64,000 nucleotides of DNA from contig NW_026262690.1 of NCBI RefSeq assembly GCF_021869535.1, positions 9,349,501-9,413,500 of the forward strand. The letters are read 5' to 3'. The notes under the pieces were generated by a model. The model worked only from the letters and a program-made list of their open reading frames with translations, made no database searches and was not told the origin of the DNA. The translations under genes were made by a program, and so were the position numbers. The stretch is from Mytilus californianus. Its lineage: Eukaryota > Mollusca > Bivalvia > Mytilida > Mytilidae. Of the stretch, positions 22,701-30,400 are shown in pieces (positions within the stretch are counted from its first letter, which is position 1; every line of letters begins with the position of its first letter).

Positions 22701-24194
22701 AAGACAATTAGAAAATTAGTCAACAGTTTAACCTACATGTATCACCACGCAAAGTTTTGTGGCAGTAAAGCTTCTCTCAAATTACCGTCGTGACTTTCTC
22801 CCAAGTATATTAAATAAGTTTTACTCCTAATTTCAAAGGCCACTTTTTTCCTTCATACGTAAGGCATAAAATATAAACTGACTTGGTTTTGGAAAACCCT
22901 TGTAGAAAGATACTTTTTAGAAATTGTCTGGTCAATTTAGAGACTGAATTACTCTCCTCCGAATACACGTTTGGTTAACCTCATTAGCCGTATTCAAAGG
23001 CTAAAATCCCTATATTAGCAGCTGCATGTATCTCAATAGCACCTGAAAAGGACTTTTTTTAAGTCATAAGGTGCAGACAAGTTGGTGTTTATTTTGTATA
23101 ATTCAAAGGACTTCTTTAAATTTCTTAAATCGAATGTACTCTTTTTTTAAGAATGACGACAAAAGACGACCAAATCTTGTTTAAGGAAACAGACGAACTG
23201 CTGTGAGAAGAGCAAGACACTTACAAGATGAAAAAAAAATGCTTAAAAAGAAAATGAAATTAAGAAGGAAATATTACAGAGTATTTAATCCATTGAATTA
23301 TCGGTTGAATATACAACATCTCGTTATTTTTATTATGATTTCAAACAGACGATTGATGTCCCAATCAAAACTGAGACCGCTCCATGCGCTTTTGTTTCTC
23401 CATAAAGGACAATTAGTCATTAAATTCATCTTGTGCAGAAAAAAAAATTGTCTTTCTTCAATTTATACTAATTTGAAGATTTGTTTTTAGATAATAAAAG
23501 CACGGTCACATTGGTTTTTTTGTAATTAGAAACAAAATAGATAGTCACCCCGATTTATATCATCTTTACAAACAATTACCGTTGAGATTACGAATTCTTT
23601 GCTCGTTATTATCCAAGTGAAAATCTTGTATTTCAACATATACTTCTTATAAGGTTTGACTTTCGCCTATTGAGATCAACCATTGTACTATGCTAAATGA
23701 CTATTTCTTGCCGAGTAGATGACCACACTAAATACCTTATATTTATTTATATTTTATGGGATTCGACTCAGCAATATCAATTCTTTCTGTTTCTATAATT
23801 TTATTTTTAATTTCAGTCTGTTTTTTTTTTTGTATTCTGGATAAAATTTAAAGGTTTCAATTGAAAAGGAAAACCAACCTGGACCAATAAATACATCAAT
23901 CTTGTTGCTGTAATAAACATCGGCTGCAATGGCACCAAATCCATTTTCTGAACATTGCGAACCAGCATCTTTATAAATATAATTCACATCGAATAATTCC
24001 GAATATAAAGATTTAATTTCTTCTAATGCAATGTCAGTTGCTGGTCCACTTTTCCTATACTCGAAAGGTAGTGATCCGCCGTTCATCATTATAGTACATA
24101 TTGTGATATTTCTTCCATGTACAGTATATAAAAACAAAAGAATGATACATATTACATTAATAAACATGTTTAAGCTCACAATATAGTTAGACAT
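2195..24194 (-). CDS. Natriuretic-peptide-receptor / receptor guanylate cyclase-like gene, 5' six exons (partial)
   Basis: Membrane receptor ectodomain of the ANF-receptor (periplasmic-binding-protein-like) fold, which binds peptide ligands outside the cell. Six exons, in transcript order: 24194-23879, 19505-19149, 12869-12709, 5915-5781, 4124-3989 and 2286-2195. All junctions are GT..AG and all phases match (1,1,0,0,1,0), giving 399 residues. Residues 1-27 form a hydrophobic signal peptide. Cys81 and the GPGC motif (104-107) match the conserved disulfide and chloride-site region of natriuretic peptide receptors. The run SGDTFREMMLIANQLGMTTG in exon 3 and YEAFMIYAKVANET with GGDLRDGRAVTQKLWNREF in exon 5 are family hallmarks. 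The last visible exon carries DNNGDR near the end of the domain. The transmembrane segment and any kinase-homology and cyclase domains would lie beyond position 1, so a GC-A/B-type cyclase, an invertebrate orphan receptor cyclase, and an NPR-C-like clearance receptor cannot be told apart. Introns are 1.6-6.8 kb and filled with mobile elements. Confidence 0.88.
2800..3145 (+). repeat. Family B repeat (retroelement 3' tail, reverse orientation)
   Basis: Starts GAGAGGCGAAAGATACCAAA and includes GGTGCTCCGGAAGGGTAGG and a final CTATGAAACAGATATTC. At 8.35 kb the same sequence is the 3' tail of a Penelope-like ORF on the opposite strand, so this is probably a truncated tail of that retroelement. Confidence 0.8.
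3275..3510 (+). pseudogene. Penelope-like retroelement coding fragment
   Basis: Encodes LKTKLYDKRDDFSLTMVNFP, followed by a decayed stretch matching 8671-9042 (tail 'caacacgagttgtttgaccg'). Internal deletion and frameshift are evident. It lies head-on to the family B tail just upstream, so the two pieces are not one simple insertion. Confidence 0.7.
3989..4124 (-). CDS. NPR-like receptor exon 5
   Basis: 136 bp, phase 0 in and 1 out. Acceptor GATTTCAG|GCGAAT, donor AGAG|GTAAAA. It encodes ANPFVTSMYEAFMIYAKVAN and then ETISNGGDLRDGRAVTQKLW, the strongest single family signature in the gene. The open frame continues past the donor into intron without homology. Confidence 0.9.
4726..4769. repeat. 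(AT)n microsatellite
   Basis: About 22 uninterrupted AT units, beginning 74 bp left of the MITE at 4800. The MITE itself is flanked on both sides by a few further AT units, suggesting insertion into an AT tract. Confidence 0.95.
4800..5740. mobile_element. 940 bp non-autonomous inverted-repeat transposon (MITE)
   Basis: The ends are GTAACACTC..., matching over about 30 bp with two mismatches in reverse complement (left GTAACACTCAGAAACGTGTC, right in reverse complement GTAACACTCCCAAACGTGTC). Each end carries several subterminal copies of AAACGTGTCC, about three on the left and at least six on the right. No transposase frame is seen. Both sides abut AT repeats, which hides the target-site duplication. 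It lies in the receptor intron between exons 4 and 5. Confidence 0.88.
5781..5915 (-). CDS. NPR-like receptor exon 4
   Basis: 135 bp, exactly 45 codons, phase 0 to 0. Acceptor TTTTTCTAG|TTAGCA. The donor GGG|GTTGTA is weak but is the only one that keeps the frame; the frame would stop two codons later. It encodes LRRPTSDSFLEFERDVTTRA and the sequon-bearing YNYSLEDLG. A 940 bp inverted-repeat element ends 41 bp past the donor, inside the following intron. Confidence 0.82.
5916..6939. other. Receptor intron sequence, no feature recognised
   Basis: AT-rich. A 61-codon frame at 6414-6599 has no recognisable homology. Nothing else supported. Confidence 0.4.
6940..7609. mobile_element. 670 bp MITE made of GTTCTA / TAGAAC palindromes
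   Basis: Terminal inverted repeats of about 27 bp: the left end CAGTGGAGATCACTTCTAAC, and the same in reverse complement at the right end (7583-7609). The interior is a dense array of TAGAACTGTTCTA-type palindromes and TAGAACTGTC / ACCAAATCAGTTCTA units in both directions, split by a plain AT segment at about 7215-7265. No coding capacity. Confidence 0.88.
7610..8344. other. Receptor intron sequence, no feature recognised
   Basis: AT-rich with no reading frame of interest. The direct pair 'tactcactatcgattt / tactcactattgattt' near 8009-8037 is a minor local repeat. Confidence 0.4.
8345..9050 (-). mobile_element. Penelope-like retroelement, 5'-truncated 3' end with tail
   Basis: On the minus strand, 9042-8671 is an open frame containing RLKTKLYDKRDDFSFPIVNF, VYISQLIRYSRACISYHDFL and FYGRQHELVDRYGISVSQM, the region following the reverse-transcriptase domain in this retroelement class. 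A frame at 8652-8374 follows (NVTYRIRLITGNATGATCGA, a WWGSCC motif, then a hydrophobic stretch); it is the family B sequence read in reverse. The element starts abruptly at about 9050. The Penelope-like assignment is by motif memory. Confidence 0.75.
9450..9695 (+). repeat. Family E repeat (partial)
   Basis: Shares GGCAACAGTAGTATACCGCT through 'ACTTGGTACAGGACATTTTA' with 11158-11500 and, inverted, with 26690-27035. Several small deletions relative to those copies. Confidence 0.85.
10050..11160 (+). pseudogene. Penelope-like reverse transcriptase remnant
   Basis: The frames are broken, but successive motifs follow in order: DFSTLYTILL-like (about 10198), a VGIPKGTN-like substrate motif (10450) with an in-frame stop after it, RYLDDIF (the catalytic YxDD box, about 10588), CYTRNSTQNFTTKGM in the displaced frame where KLYDKRDDFSFPIVNFPFL is encoded (about 10758), and GVYTSKLVRYACVC. 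It ends with 'KLINPLNKLIRKGY'-type sequence at 11110-11155. At least three frameshifts or stops. A fairly complete but dead RT core. Confidence 0.78.
11158..11500 (+). repeat. Family E repeat (long copy)
   Basis: Runs from AAAGGCAACAGTAGTATACC through GGTGGGTTGAACCTGGTTTT to ACATGACAGGACCACAATAC. It is about 85-90% identical by eye to the inverted copy at 26690-27035. It abuts the RT remnant, so it may be that element's tail. Confidence 0.85.
11501..12349. other. Receptor intron sequence with small inverted repeats
   Basis: Contains TATATCGACCT at 11636 and its complement AGGTCGATATA at 11679, and a TCCTAAGA / TCTTAGGA pair around 12035-12077. No gene recognised. Confidence 0.4.
12350..12640 (+). 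repeat. Family C repeat
   Basis: Starts AGAAGATGTGGTATGAGTGC and ends CAGGCTCCTGACTTAGGA. Copies at 51880 (+), 40425 (-), 45360 (-) and a fragment at 15660 (-). It lies 69 bp past the exon 3 donor of the receptor gene. Confidence 0.88.
12709..12869 (-). CDS. NPR-like receptor exon 3
   Basis: 161 bp, phase 1 in and 0 out. Acceptor TTTTTTCAG|TATTTA, donor AAG|GTATTG. It encodes VFIVSCSGDTFREMMLIANQ and then LGMTTGEYVFI, very typical of the second lobe of the ANF-receptor domain. The downstream WRRHDSLDK leads directly into exon 4. Confidence 0.88.
13205..13595 (+). repeat. Chimeric repeat: family A fused to inverted family D
   Basis: 13205-13488 matches family A (GAATGCGTCAAAGAGACAAC onward, up to GACATGCGCAAAAAG). 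It then switches without a gap to the inverted end of family D (GCCGTACGGTTGCCTATAAT to ATACCACATCTCCTTATTTT). Confidence 0.8.
13596..14159. other. Receptor intron sequence, small hairpin only
   Basis: TGAGATAAAC at about 13981 pairs with GTTTATCTCA at about 13998 across a 7 nt loop. Nothing else recognised. Confidence 0.45.
14160..14700 (+). pseudogene. Penelope-like reverse transcriptase remnant, catalytic site lost
   Basis: Same family as 10050-11160: FGNKVYRQGVCIP (about 14251), GTNCAPLITDMFMCCF (frame-shifted), then DKFNNTYRYLNYMFALNSHE at 14398, where the catalytic YLDD has become YLNY. It ends near KLYTKRVEKRHDF with multiple stops. Confidence 0.72.
14828..15145. other. Receptor intron sequence with unassigned frame
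   Basis: A 105-codon minus-strand frame has no recognised family, and its composition resembles surrounding intron. Reported only so the stretch is accounted for; I do not call it a gene. Confidence 0.2.
15660..15755 (-). repeat. Family C repeat fragment
   Basis: 'AACCTATAATGGTTTAGTTT' through GACTTGGATGGAGAGTAGAC and ATACCATATCTTCTTATATC; the inverted start of family C. It sits exactly at the inner edge of the left ATCGAT arm. Confidence 0.75.
16560..16705 (-). repeat. Family D repeat fragment
   Basis: 'GGCTTTTATAGTTTACTATG' then GGCCGTACGGTGACCTATAA. Matches the inverted family D at 42.2 kb, truncated before the usual GAAGATGTGGT end. Confidence 0.7.
16706..17359. other. Interior of the ATCGAT-armed region, no feature
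   Basis: AT-rich, no frame or repeat recognised. Confidence 0.4.
18185..18510. mobile_element. Decayed relative of the GTTCTA/TAGAAC MITE
   Basis: Three spaced copies of CTGACACTTCTACCTTAGAA(C), plus TAGAACTGTTCTA-type words. The right end 'GAGATTAGAACTGATCGGTAC' resembles the inner terminal repeat of 6940-7609 (GAGAGGTTAGAAGTGATC). The left terminus is not found, so it is an incomplete copy. Confidence 0.55.
18511..19148. other. Receptor intron sequence, no feature
   Basis: AT-rich sequence ahead of the exon 2 donor. Nothing recognised. Confidence 0.4.
19149..19505 (-). CDS. NPR-like receptor exon 2
   Basis: 357 bp, residues 106-224, phase 1 in and 1 out. Acceptor TTTTTCAG|GTTGCAG, donor AGAG|GTACAT. 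It completes GPGC and continues with GRLASSWNLPIITPVGTSA, the ligand-domain segment shared by natriuretic peptide receptors and receptor cyclases. A YNWT glycosylation sequon is present. The open frame extends past the donor but loses homology there. Confidence 0.87.
20845..21050 (+). repeat. Family B repeat, rearranged
   Basis: Two partial starts in tandem: GGGGCGAAAGATACCAGAGG at 20849 and GAGAGGCGAGAGAGACCAAA at 20941, then CATGACAAAGACCAACAACC. A further short start lies at 21270-21350. Confidence 0.7.
21270..21350 (+). repeat. Family B repeat, short fragment
   Basis: 'AAGATTCAAACTCAGAAGTC' and ACAACAGGCTACGAAACACA match the first 90 bp of family B with internal loss. Confidence 0.6.
21351..22114. 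other. Receptor intron 1 sequence, no feature
   Basis: AT-rich. No recognisable frame or repeat. Confidence 0.4.
22115..22425 (+). repeat. Family D repeat
   Basis: 'ATATGATTGCCAATATAAAA', TAAGCAATTATAGGTCATCT and 'AGTCAGCTATAAAAGGCCCT' followed by the GGGATTAAACATATTTGTGA end. Same order as 56330-56665. Confidence 0.75.
22426..23878. other. Receptor intron 1 sequence, unassigned
   Basis: A 95-codon frame at 23203-23490, rich in Lys/Arg at its start, has no recognised family, so I do not call it a gene. Confidence 0.35.
23879..24194 (-). CDS. NPR-like receptor exon 1 (start codon, signal peptide)
   Basis: 316 bp coding. The ATG at 24194-24192 is followed by a hydrophobic core (residues about 9-25, ending LFLYTVHG) and then the mature start RNITICTIMM. 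It ends DVFIGPG, with donor CCAG|GTTGGT, in phase 1. Cys81 lies upstream of the GPGC completed by exon 2. No further 5' exon is recognised; 24195-24260 could be 5' UTR. Confidence 0.85.
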
Positions 24195-24744
24195 TTATGT
24201 AATCATCCAAAAGATAATTTTTTCACTGGAGCTTTTATTTTTAAGACGTGATATATATGCCGTTTTCATTATTGTGATGATATTTGTATCTGGTGTTAAT
24301 TACAGGTAAATCAATAATACAATTGTGCTATGAAATAAAACGTATTTTACCTATTCAGTATCCCTGTCGCCTATAAGAATTGTCAGTACTCGTAAAATCA
24401 AATTTTGATTTATAAGAAGATATACCCACCGCCCAGAGCAGAATATTTTTTTAGATACTAGTAATTAAATACAGGTGTTAATTATTGTATGCCCTATCAT
24501 TACCATGTACTGTAAACTGGGCGTGTAAAGCGAAATCGATTCGTTTATGAATTTTATTTTTTTTTAAGTTTGAAAAAAAATATAGTAGTCTAAATCTTGC
24601 TACAGCTGATAACTACTTATTTGTATACAAATGATATTTCTAAAGAATAAATAGAATAGCATTATTTTGTTTCTTTACATTCTGCTGTTGAACACATGTC
24701 ATATGCTTAATTCATTCAAAGTTCAGTGATTATGCTTGAGGAAA

Positions 24745-24990
24745 ATACACTAGAGATAAAAGAGGATCAAGATATCAAAGATATATTCAAACTCATAAGT
24801 CGAAAAAAAACAACAAATAACGGTCTACGGCATGCATTGACATCTCCACTTGACAGTGAGGGTAGGTTGAGAACCTTTCGACAGAAAGGTGAACCTTGTA
24901 TTTTAATGTAGCAACATTGCAACAACACCTGTAAATGAAGAACATATCTTGTAGATATTACGCTACCCCAGGCTTTTTCCAATCTTAATT
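24745..24990 (+). repeat. Family B plus Penelope-like fragment
   Basis: 24755-24830 matches the family B start (CAAACTCATAAGTCGAAAAA). 24850-24990 carries 'GACAGTGAGGGTAGGTTGAG' and GTAGCAACATTGCAACAACA, which match the region before and inside the retroelement coding piece at 3270 and 8900. Confidence 0.65.
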
Positions 24991-25118
24991 CCCTTATATA
25001 AAGTAGCTATTTCCACGACAGCTACAGGTCCAATATTCAAGATTTAATTTCTCACAGCCTCAGTCCCTTTTTCCTCATTTACGATTTGTTTAGTTCTTGT
25101 TTGAATCCTTGATTTGTT

Positions 25119-25195
25119 TTCTTAATCGATGTATGAAATTTAATCTTAATCGATGTATGAAATTTACTCTTAATCGATGTATGAAATTTAATCAT
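25119..25195. repeat. 24 bp tandem repeat, 3 copies
   Basis: Unit TCTTAATCGATGTATGAAAT plus TTAA, nearly identical between copies. Confidence 0.9.
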
Positions 25196-25519
25196 CGGCA
25201 AACTACTGTTGCATAAATGTCTGACATTATCGAAAGCGAAAATATCGCCGACTTAATACTTGTTATGAGAAAACTCGCGAGGGATTACTGATTTAACTGG
25301 ATGTTACTACTATTTCGGAGTTTTTATTCATGTAACCTACTCTTCAGATTTCTATGTACTGTTTTGTACACTTTTGTTTGTCTTTTTGTCTTTTTCTTCC
25401 GAACAAATTGTTTCATTTCCTTCTTTGATTGTTTGATTGCCCCTGTGAATCTTGTCAATTTTATTCGGATACTAGTATGAGATTATTTTCTGAAAGGCCT
25501 TACTAATAGAATTAATTCA

Positions 25520-25610
25520 ATGCAATACACTTACAGTAAGGAATTACAAGGAATTGCAATACACTTACAGTAAGGAATTACAAAGAATTGCAATACACTT
25601 ATATTTTATA
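25520..25610. repeat. 34 bp tandem repeat, about 2.5 copies
   Basis: Unit starts GCAATACACTTACAGTAAGG and continues AATTACAAGGAATT. The third copy is truncated after CACTTATA. Confidence 0.85.
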
Positions 25611-25619
25611 TAGTCTTTG

Positions 25620-26454
25620 TGATAGAATTTGACATTTGAAAGAATTTTCCAAAATATGTCGTATATTACTTTAAAGCTCTGGAATTAACTTTGTACACGG
25701 GATGATTATAACACGTATTGTTAGTTTGGTTTGGCATACGTTTCCTGTGTAATACCTGAATAATTGTATATGTAGACTTGTATCTACCTGACTGTAACTT
25801 GTGAGGCTTACCTGCTGTCATTATCTATGTGTATTTTAATACAGATGTTAATATGCATGGACTGTAAGAATTTTTTTTTCTATTTGCATCGAAATAGCTA
25901 CTTTCAAAATAAACATGAAACCTTCAGAAATTCGACATTTAAATAATGAAAAAAGCAAATTTTAAAAAATCCCGACATCGTCGAACAATTCATGGTTGGA
26001 AATCGAGTAGGGACGTAATTTACCAACGAATTAATTTGTGTTAAAAATGGTATGCAGCGCTAGACGTAACTTTCAGATGGTACAATATAGCAGCAAAGTA
26101 ATACTTTTGTTTAAGGAATTTGTGAAATTGATGTATAAGAAGACGACGGACTAAGGATGAGAAAAAGCGCGATATTCACAATTGATCAGGGACGTAATTT
26201 AACCTAAATTGAAACTGTCAGAGTCAACATTTTTTTAAAAGAATTATGTTCGAAGACAAAGAAAAGAGCAACAAAAATTAAAGAACAGGTCGGATTAATG
26301 GAAAAATTAAACTTTTTTGAAGGACCTATGCAATTTTTATGAGAAATTTTCTAAAGACGGCTTGGAAGTCACGTGATGTCTTACTTAATATCTATTATAT
26401 AGTCATTTTATAAAATTTACTGTTTGCAAAATTATAAATTATTCTAAATAATAA
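25620..26454. other. Intergenic AT-rich DNA, no feature
   Basis: No open frame or repeat recognised between the tandem repeats and the family F/E composite. Confidence 0.4.
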
Positions 26455-27035
26455 GGATGTTCTTGTCCCAGGCAGAAAACCCTGGCCGTGTTAGGCGAAA
26501 CTTTTTGGAAGTTTTGGTCTTCGGTGCTCTTCAGCTTTGTACTTGTTTTGGCTTTCAAACGTTTTTCATCTGAGCGTCACTGGTTGGTCTTGTGTGGACG
26601 AGACGCACGTCTGGCGTATTGAATTTTAAGCCTAGTACCTTTTGTTAGCTATTATTCGTGTGTTTCTTTGTCCTATATGTTCTCCCATTTATTTGTATTG
26701 TGGCCCTGTCATGTGATGTTGTCGTTTTGGTGTTGTGTTTGACGTTGCCATAAAAGCGGGAGGTTTGGCATGCCACAAAACCAGGTTCAACCCACCATTT
26801 TTTCTTAAAATGTCCTGTACCAAGTCAGGAAAATGGCCATTGTTATATTATAGTTCGTTTCTGTGTGTGTTACATTTTAATGTTGAGTTTTTGTTGTGTC
26901 GTTGTTCTCCTCTTATATTTGATGCGTTTCCTTCAGTTTTAGTTTGTAACCCGGATTTGTTTTTATCTCTATCGATTTATGAGTTTCGAACAGCGGTATA
27001 CTACTGTTGCCTTTATTTAGTTGTATATGTAATAC
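26455..27035 (-). repeat. Composite repeat, families F and E, inverted
   Basis: 26460-26640 carries TTCTTGTCCCAGGCAGAAAA and ACGAGACGCACGTCTGGCGT (family F). 26690-27035 is the inverted family E (GGAGGTTTGGCATGCCACAA to AGCGGTATACTACTGTTGCC). A 103-codon plus frame across it is an accident of the repeat, not a gene. Confidence 0.82.
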
Positions 27036-27399
27036 AAAAAGATTAAAAGAAATTGAAAAAGAAATGTGATACTAATTTTTTTTTCGATACCAAGTGAAAA
27101 AATATATTAAATTTGATTAGAATATTAAGCTCGAAGTCATATGAAACAAGTTTCTAGTAATTATAATTTGTGGAAATTATTGGACTAATGCATCGATATA
27201 TACTAAACTAAGTTCTCTGTAAACAATTCTTTACATTTATTAAGAATCCATAACGTATACTCGACAAATTTACAATGCAGTTTGTAAAAATAAATGATTT
27301 GTATTAGATTATTGTGCTTAAGATTTTAACATTTTATGTTTCTAAAGATATTTAAGACGATTTTATAGAATAAAGTATTGAACTTTTATTCATTGTCTC

Positions 27400-27545
27400 T
27401 TCATTCCGGTGATTATGTACAATCCCTACATTTTTTCTATAGTGATTATGCATAATTCCTGAAAATTTTAGTAATTATATATACTCACTAAAGTTACCGG
27501 TGATAATACATAATTCCTAAAAATTTTGTGATTATAAAGCATCCC
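27400..27545. repeat. Degenerate ~45 bp tandem repeat
   Basis: Three diverged units containing GTGATTATGCATAATTCC or variants, each followed by '(T)GAAAATTTT'-like sequence. Confidence 0.6.
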
Positions 27546-27825
27546 TCGTTATACAAATTTACTGTTACATATAAACAACTGTAAAACCTGTGGTTTCCTC
27601 ATAACTGGTACGGTTTTTCAAATTACCTTGAAAAAGTAGAGGGCTAGAACACTGGATTGCGTATTGTGTAAGGTATTGATGTACTTTTTGTCGATTTTGG
27701 CCAAACGACAAAAATAGATGAAAGAATGAATGATCACATGTGTATGTCAATGAATGTTAAACAGAATAGCATATTAGAACCCTTTAACCCCTTGGCTGAA
27801 AGTTTTAACTACCAGATTACTTTTG

Positions 27826-28297
27826 TTGATCGCCCCCCACAAATAAAGTAATAGAAGACATGTTATAACAGGTCGTCCTACAAAAAGAAAGTAATGGAAG
27901 CTAAGACATGTTATAACAGGTTCGTCCCCCACACATAAAGTAATGGAAGGCATGTTATAACAGGGTCGTCCCACAAAAATAAAGTAATGGAAGACATGTT
28001 TTAATAGGATCGTCCCCCACTCATAGAATAATGGAAGACATCTTATAACAGGGTCGTCCCCCATACATAGAGTAATGGAAGACATGTTATAACAGGTTCG
28101 TCCCACACAAATAAAGTAATGGAAGACATGTTATAAGAGTATCGTCCCCCAGAAATAAAGTAATGGAAGACATGTTATAACAGGGTCGTCCCACACAAAT
28201 AAAGTAATGGAAGACATGTTATAACAGGTTCGTCCCACACAAATAAAGTAATGGAAGACATGTTATAACAGGATCGTCCCACACAAATAGAGTAATG
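27826..28297. repeat. ~44 bp satellite, left block
   Basis: About 10-11 copies of a unit with AAATAAAGTAATGGAAGACA, 'TGTTATAACAGG' and a 'TCGTCCCCCAC' end. Units vary at the base after ACAGG and in the number of C. An apparent 110-codon frame across it is a by-product of the repeat. Confidence 0.93.
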
Positions 28298-29374
28298 GAA
28301 TACATAGGGCAAGGACAAGTTTCTTCCACTCTTCTCTGTTGTTTACTTTTCTTTCCACTGTGCCCCAGATATATCCTCTTTCCTTAATTTCATTTTCTAT
28401 TGTGCGCCTCTACGTTGTTTTTGGTCTACCTCTTTTTCTTTTTTTTCCCTTCTGGTGTCCATCTAAGGGGTACCTTGGTCATGTCTTCAGATGGTTTGCA
28501 TAGAACATGACCAAGTCACCTCCATCTCTTTTGTATAAAAAAAATTCTCCATGTCCTTGGTGTTTGTGATTCCATGTAGGTCTTTGTTAGAGATTTTGTT
28601 GAGCCAGAATATTTTCATTATCTTCCTCAGACTGGTGTTATGGAAGCCGGAGAGTCTATTGATGTCTTTCTCGGTCATTCTCCAGCACTCTGAGCCATAT
28701 AGGAGCACAGTTAGTACACAGCTGTTATAAAGTCTAAGCTCGGTTTTCTTTGAAAAGACTGTTGTTTTCCAGATGTTGCCTAATCTAATGAATGCTAATC
28801 TAGCTTTTCCTATTCAGACCTTTAATCTCTTTCAGCACCACATTCTGTTGTTATACAACTTCCTAGGTTATTAAATGAGTCAATTGTATCCAGTTGTTTC
28901 CCTTCTATAAATATGACAGGCAGTGTCTTCGTGTTGAGGTACATTAATTTTGTCTTCTTGGCATTGATCTTAAGTCCAATCATTCTAGCTCTTTCTTCTA
29001 GTTTTCTGGTCTTTTCCTGCATATGGTCTTTTGTATTTGATACAAGTGCTAAATCATCAGCATATATAGTCTGTATCCTCAAGTATGGCACATAGTGTCC
29101 ATCTCAGTCCTTTGTTACTTTCTGCTAGAGTCGATCTCATTTCCCAATCAATGACAATCATAAAAAGCACAGATAAAATAAGACCTCCTTGTCTTACTCC
29201 TGATTTAACAAGGAAATTAGTGTCAACTTCAGAGTTGATGGTACATGAGAAGTTTGGATAGAACTGCTTGATGAGTTGCACTATCTTACTTATTCCATAG
29301 TTTCTCAAAATTTCCCATAGACTGTCCCTGTGTAAGTTGTTAAAGGCTTTTTCAAAATCTACAAAATTCACCAG
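28298..29374 (-). mobile_element. Truncated LINE reverse transcriptase (pseudogene) inside the satellite
   Basis: Reading the minus strand from 29374: NFVDFEKAFNNLHRDSLWEI, then GVRQGGLILSVLF, ILEDTDY and, in another frame, YADDLALVSNTKDHMQEKTR (the catalytic YADD), LLYGSECWRMTEKDINRL, and a final Lys/Arg-rich RKRGRPKTT-like run near 28430. A short insertion (TATA) just before YADD shifts the frame; another break lies near 28710-28820. It is 5'-truncated at the FVDFEKAF motif and has no clear poly(A) end. Non-LTR retrotransposon; clade not decided. Confidence 0.85.
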
Positions 29375-29945
29375 TAGTTATAACAGGATCGTCCCCACAA
29401 ATAAAGTAATAGAAGACATGTTATAAGAGGATCGTCTACCACAGATAAAGTAATGGAAGACATGCTCTAACAGGGTCGTCCCACACAAATAAAGTAATGG
29501 ACAGGATCGTCCCCCACAAATAAAGTAATAGAAGATATGTAATCACAGGATCGTCCATCACAAATAAAGTAATGGAACACATGTTATAACAGGATCGTCC
29601 CACACAAATAAAGCAATGGAAGATATTTATAACAGGACCGTCCCCAATGAATAAAGTAATGAAAGTCAGTTCATAACAGGATCGTCCCCCACAAATAAAG
29701 TAATGAAAGACATGTTATAACAGGGTCGTCCCCCATGAATAAAGTAATCGATTACATGTTATAACAGGGTCGTCCGAAACACATAAAGTAATGGAAGACA
29801 TGTTATAAGAGGATCGTCCCCCAGAAATAAAGTAATTCAAAACGTGTTATAGCAGGGTCGTCCCCAATAAATAAAGTAATAGAAGACATGTTATAACAGG
29901 GTCGTCCCCCACAAATAAAACAATGGAAGACATGTTATAACAGGG
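29375..29945. repeat. ~44 bp satellite, right block
   Basis: About 12-13 further copies of the unit at 27826, in the same orientation and register. Resumes with 'GTTATAACAGGATCGTCC' exactly where the left block stopped ('GGAATACAT'). Confidence 0.93.
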
Positions 29946-30059
29946 AACTTTTGTATCGTAAATAAAAAATACTACTTTTGACAGCTATTATAGAAAAACA
30001 CCACAATACTTAATATTTCTTTTCTAACATTTAAAATCTCGTTATAACGATTCAACATT

Positions 30060-30400
30060 ATGTTGAATGAGGTAGAAGACACAAAATAAGTATAACAAAA
30101 TTACCGAACTCCATGGTAAATTCAAAAGGCGAAAGTCCATAAAAACTGACAAAGTCAAAATTTAGACTTTATCAACCAACGAAATGAATGGAAACAACTG
30201 TTATATTCCCAATTTATATAGGCATTTTGCGACGAAAATGATGAGTTAAACATTGTGTTATAGGTAGTTAAACCTCTCACTTCTATGACAGATGTTTATA
30301 GTTTCGTTATACTGACAAAATCGAATGACAACCCAAACAGACATAGTAGGTTAATGTGAAAATATTTTGGATCCAACACACGAAACAGATTTAACATACA
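30060..30400 (+). repeat. Family G repeat
   Basis: 'GGAAACAACTGTTATATTCC', 'AAACCTCTCACTTCTATGAC' and ACAGACATAGTAGGTTAATG. It matches, inverted, the pieces at 31535 and 58170. Confidence 0.7.

Noticed and set aside
23203..23490. 95-codon Lys/Arg-rich frame in receptor intron 1
   Set aside because: No family, no conserved splice context, composition driven by A-rich DNA.
26735..27046. 103-codon plus-strand frame
   Set aside because: Lies entirely inside the inverted family E repeat; equivalent frames appear in other copies only as broken pieces.
27774..28106. 110-codon minus-strand frame with repeating GRPCYNM motifs
   Set aside because: It is produced by the ~44 bp satellite being open in one frame; the unit is variable and shows no start, stop or homology context.
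27826..29945. Regularly spaced array considered as a CRISPR
   Set aside because: Units are contiguous satellite copies without unique spacers, in a eukaryotic intergenic region.
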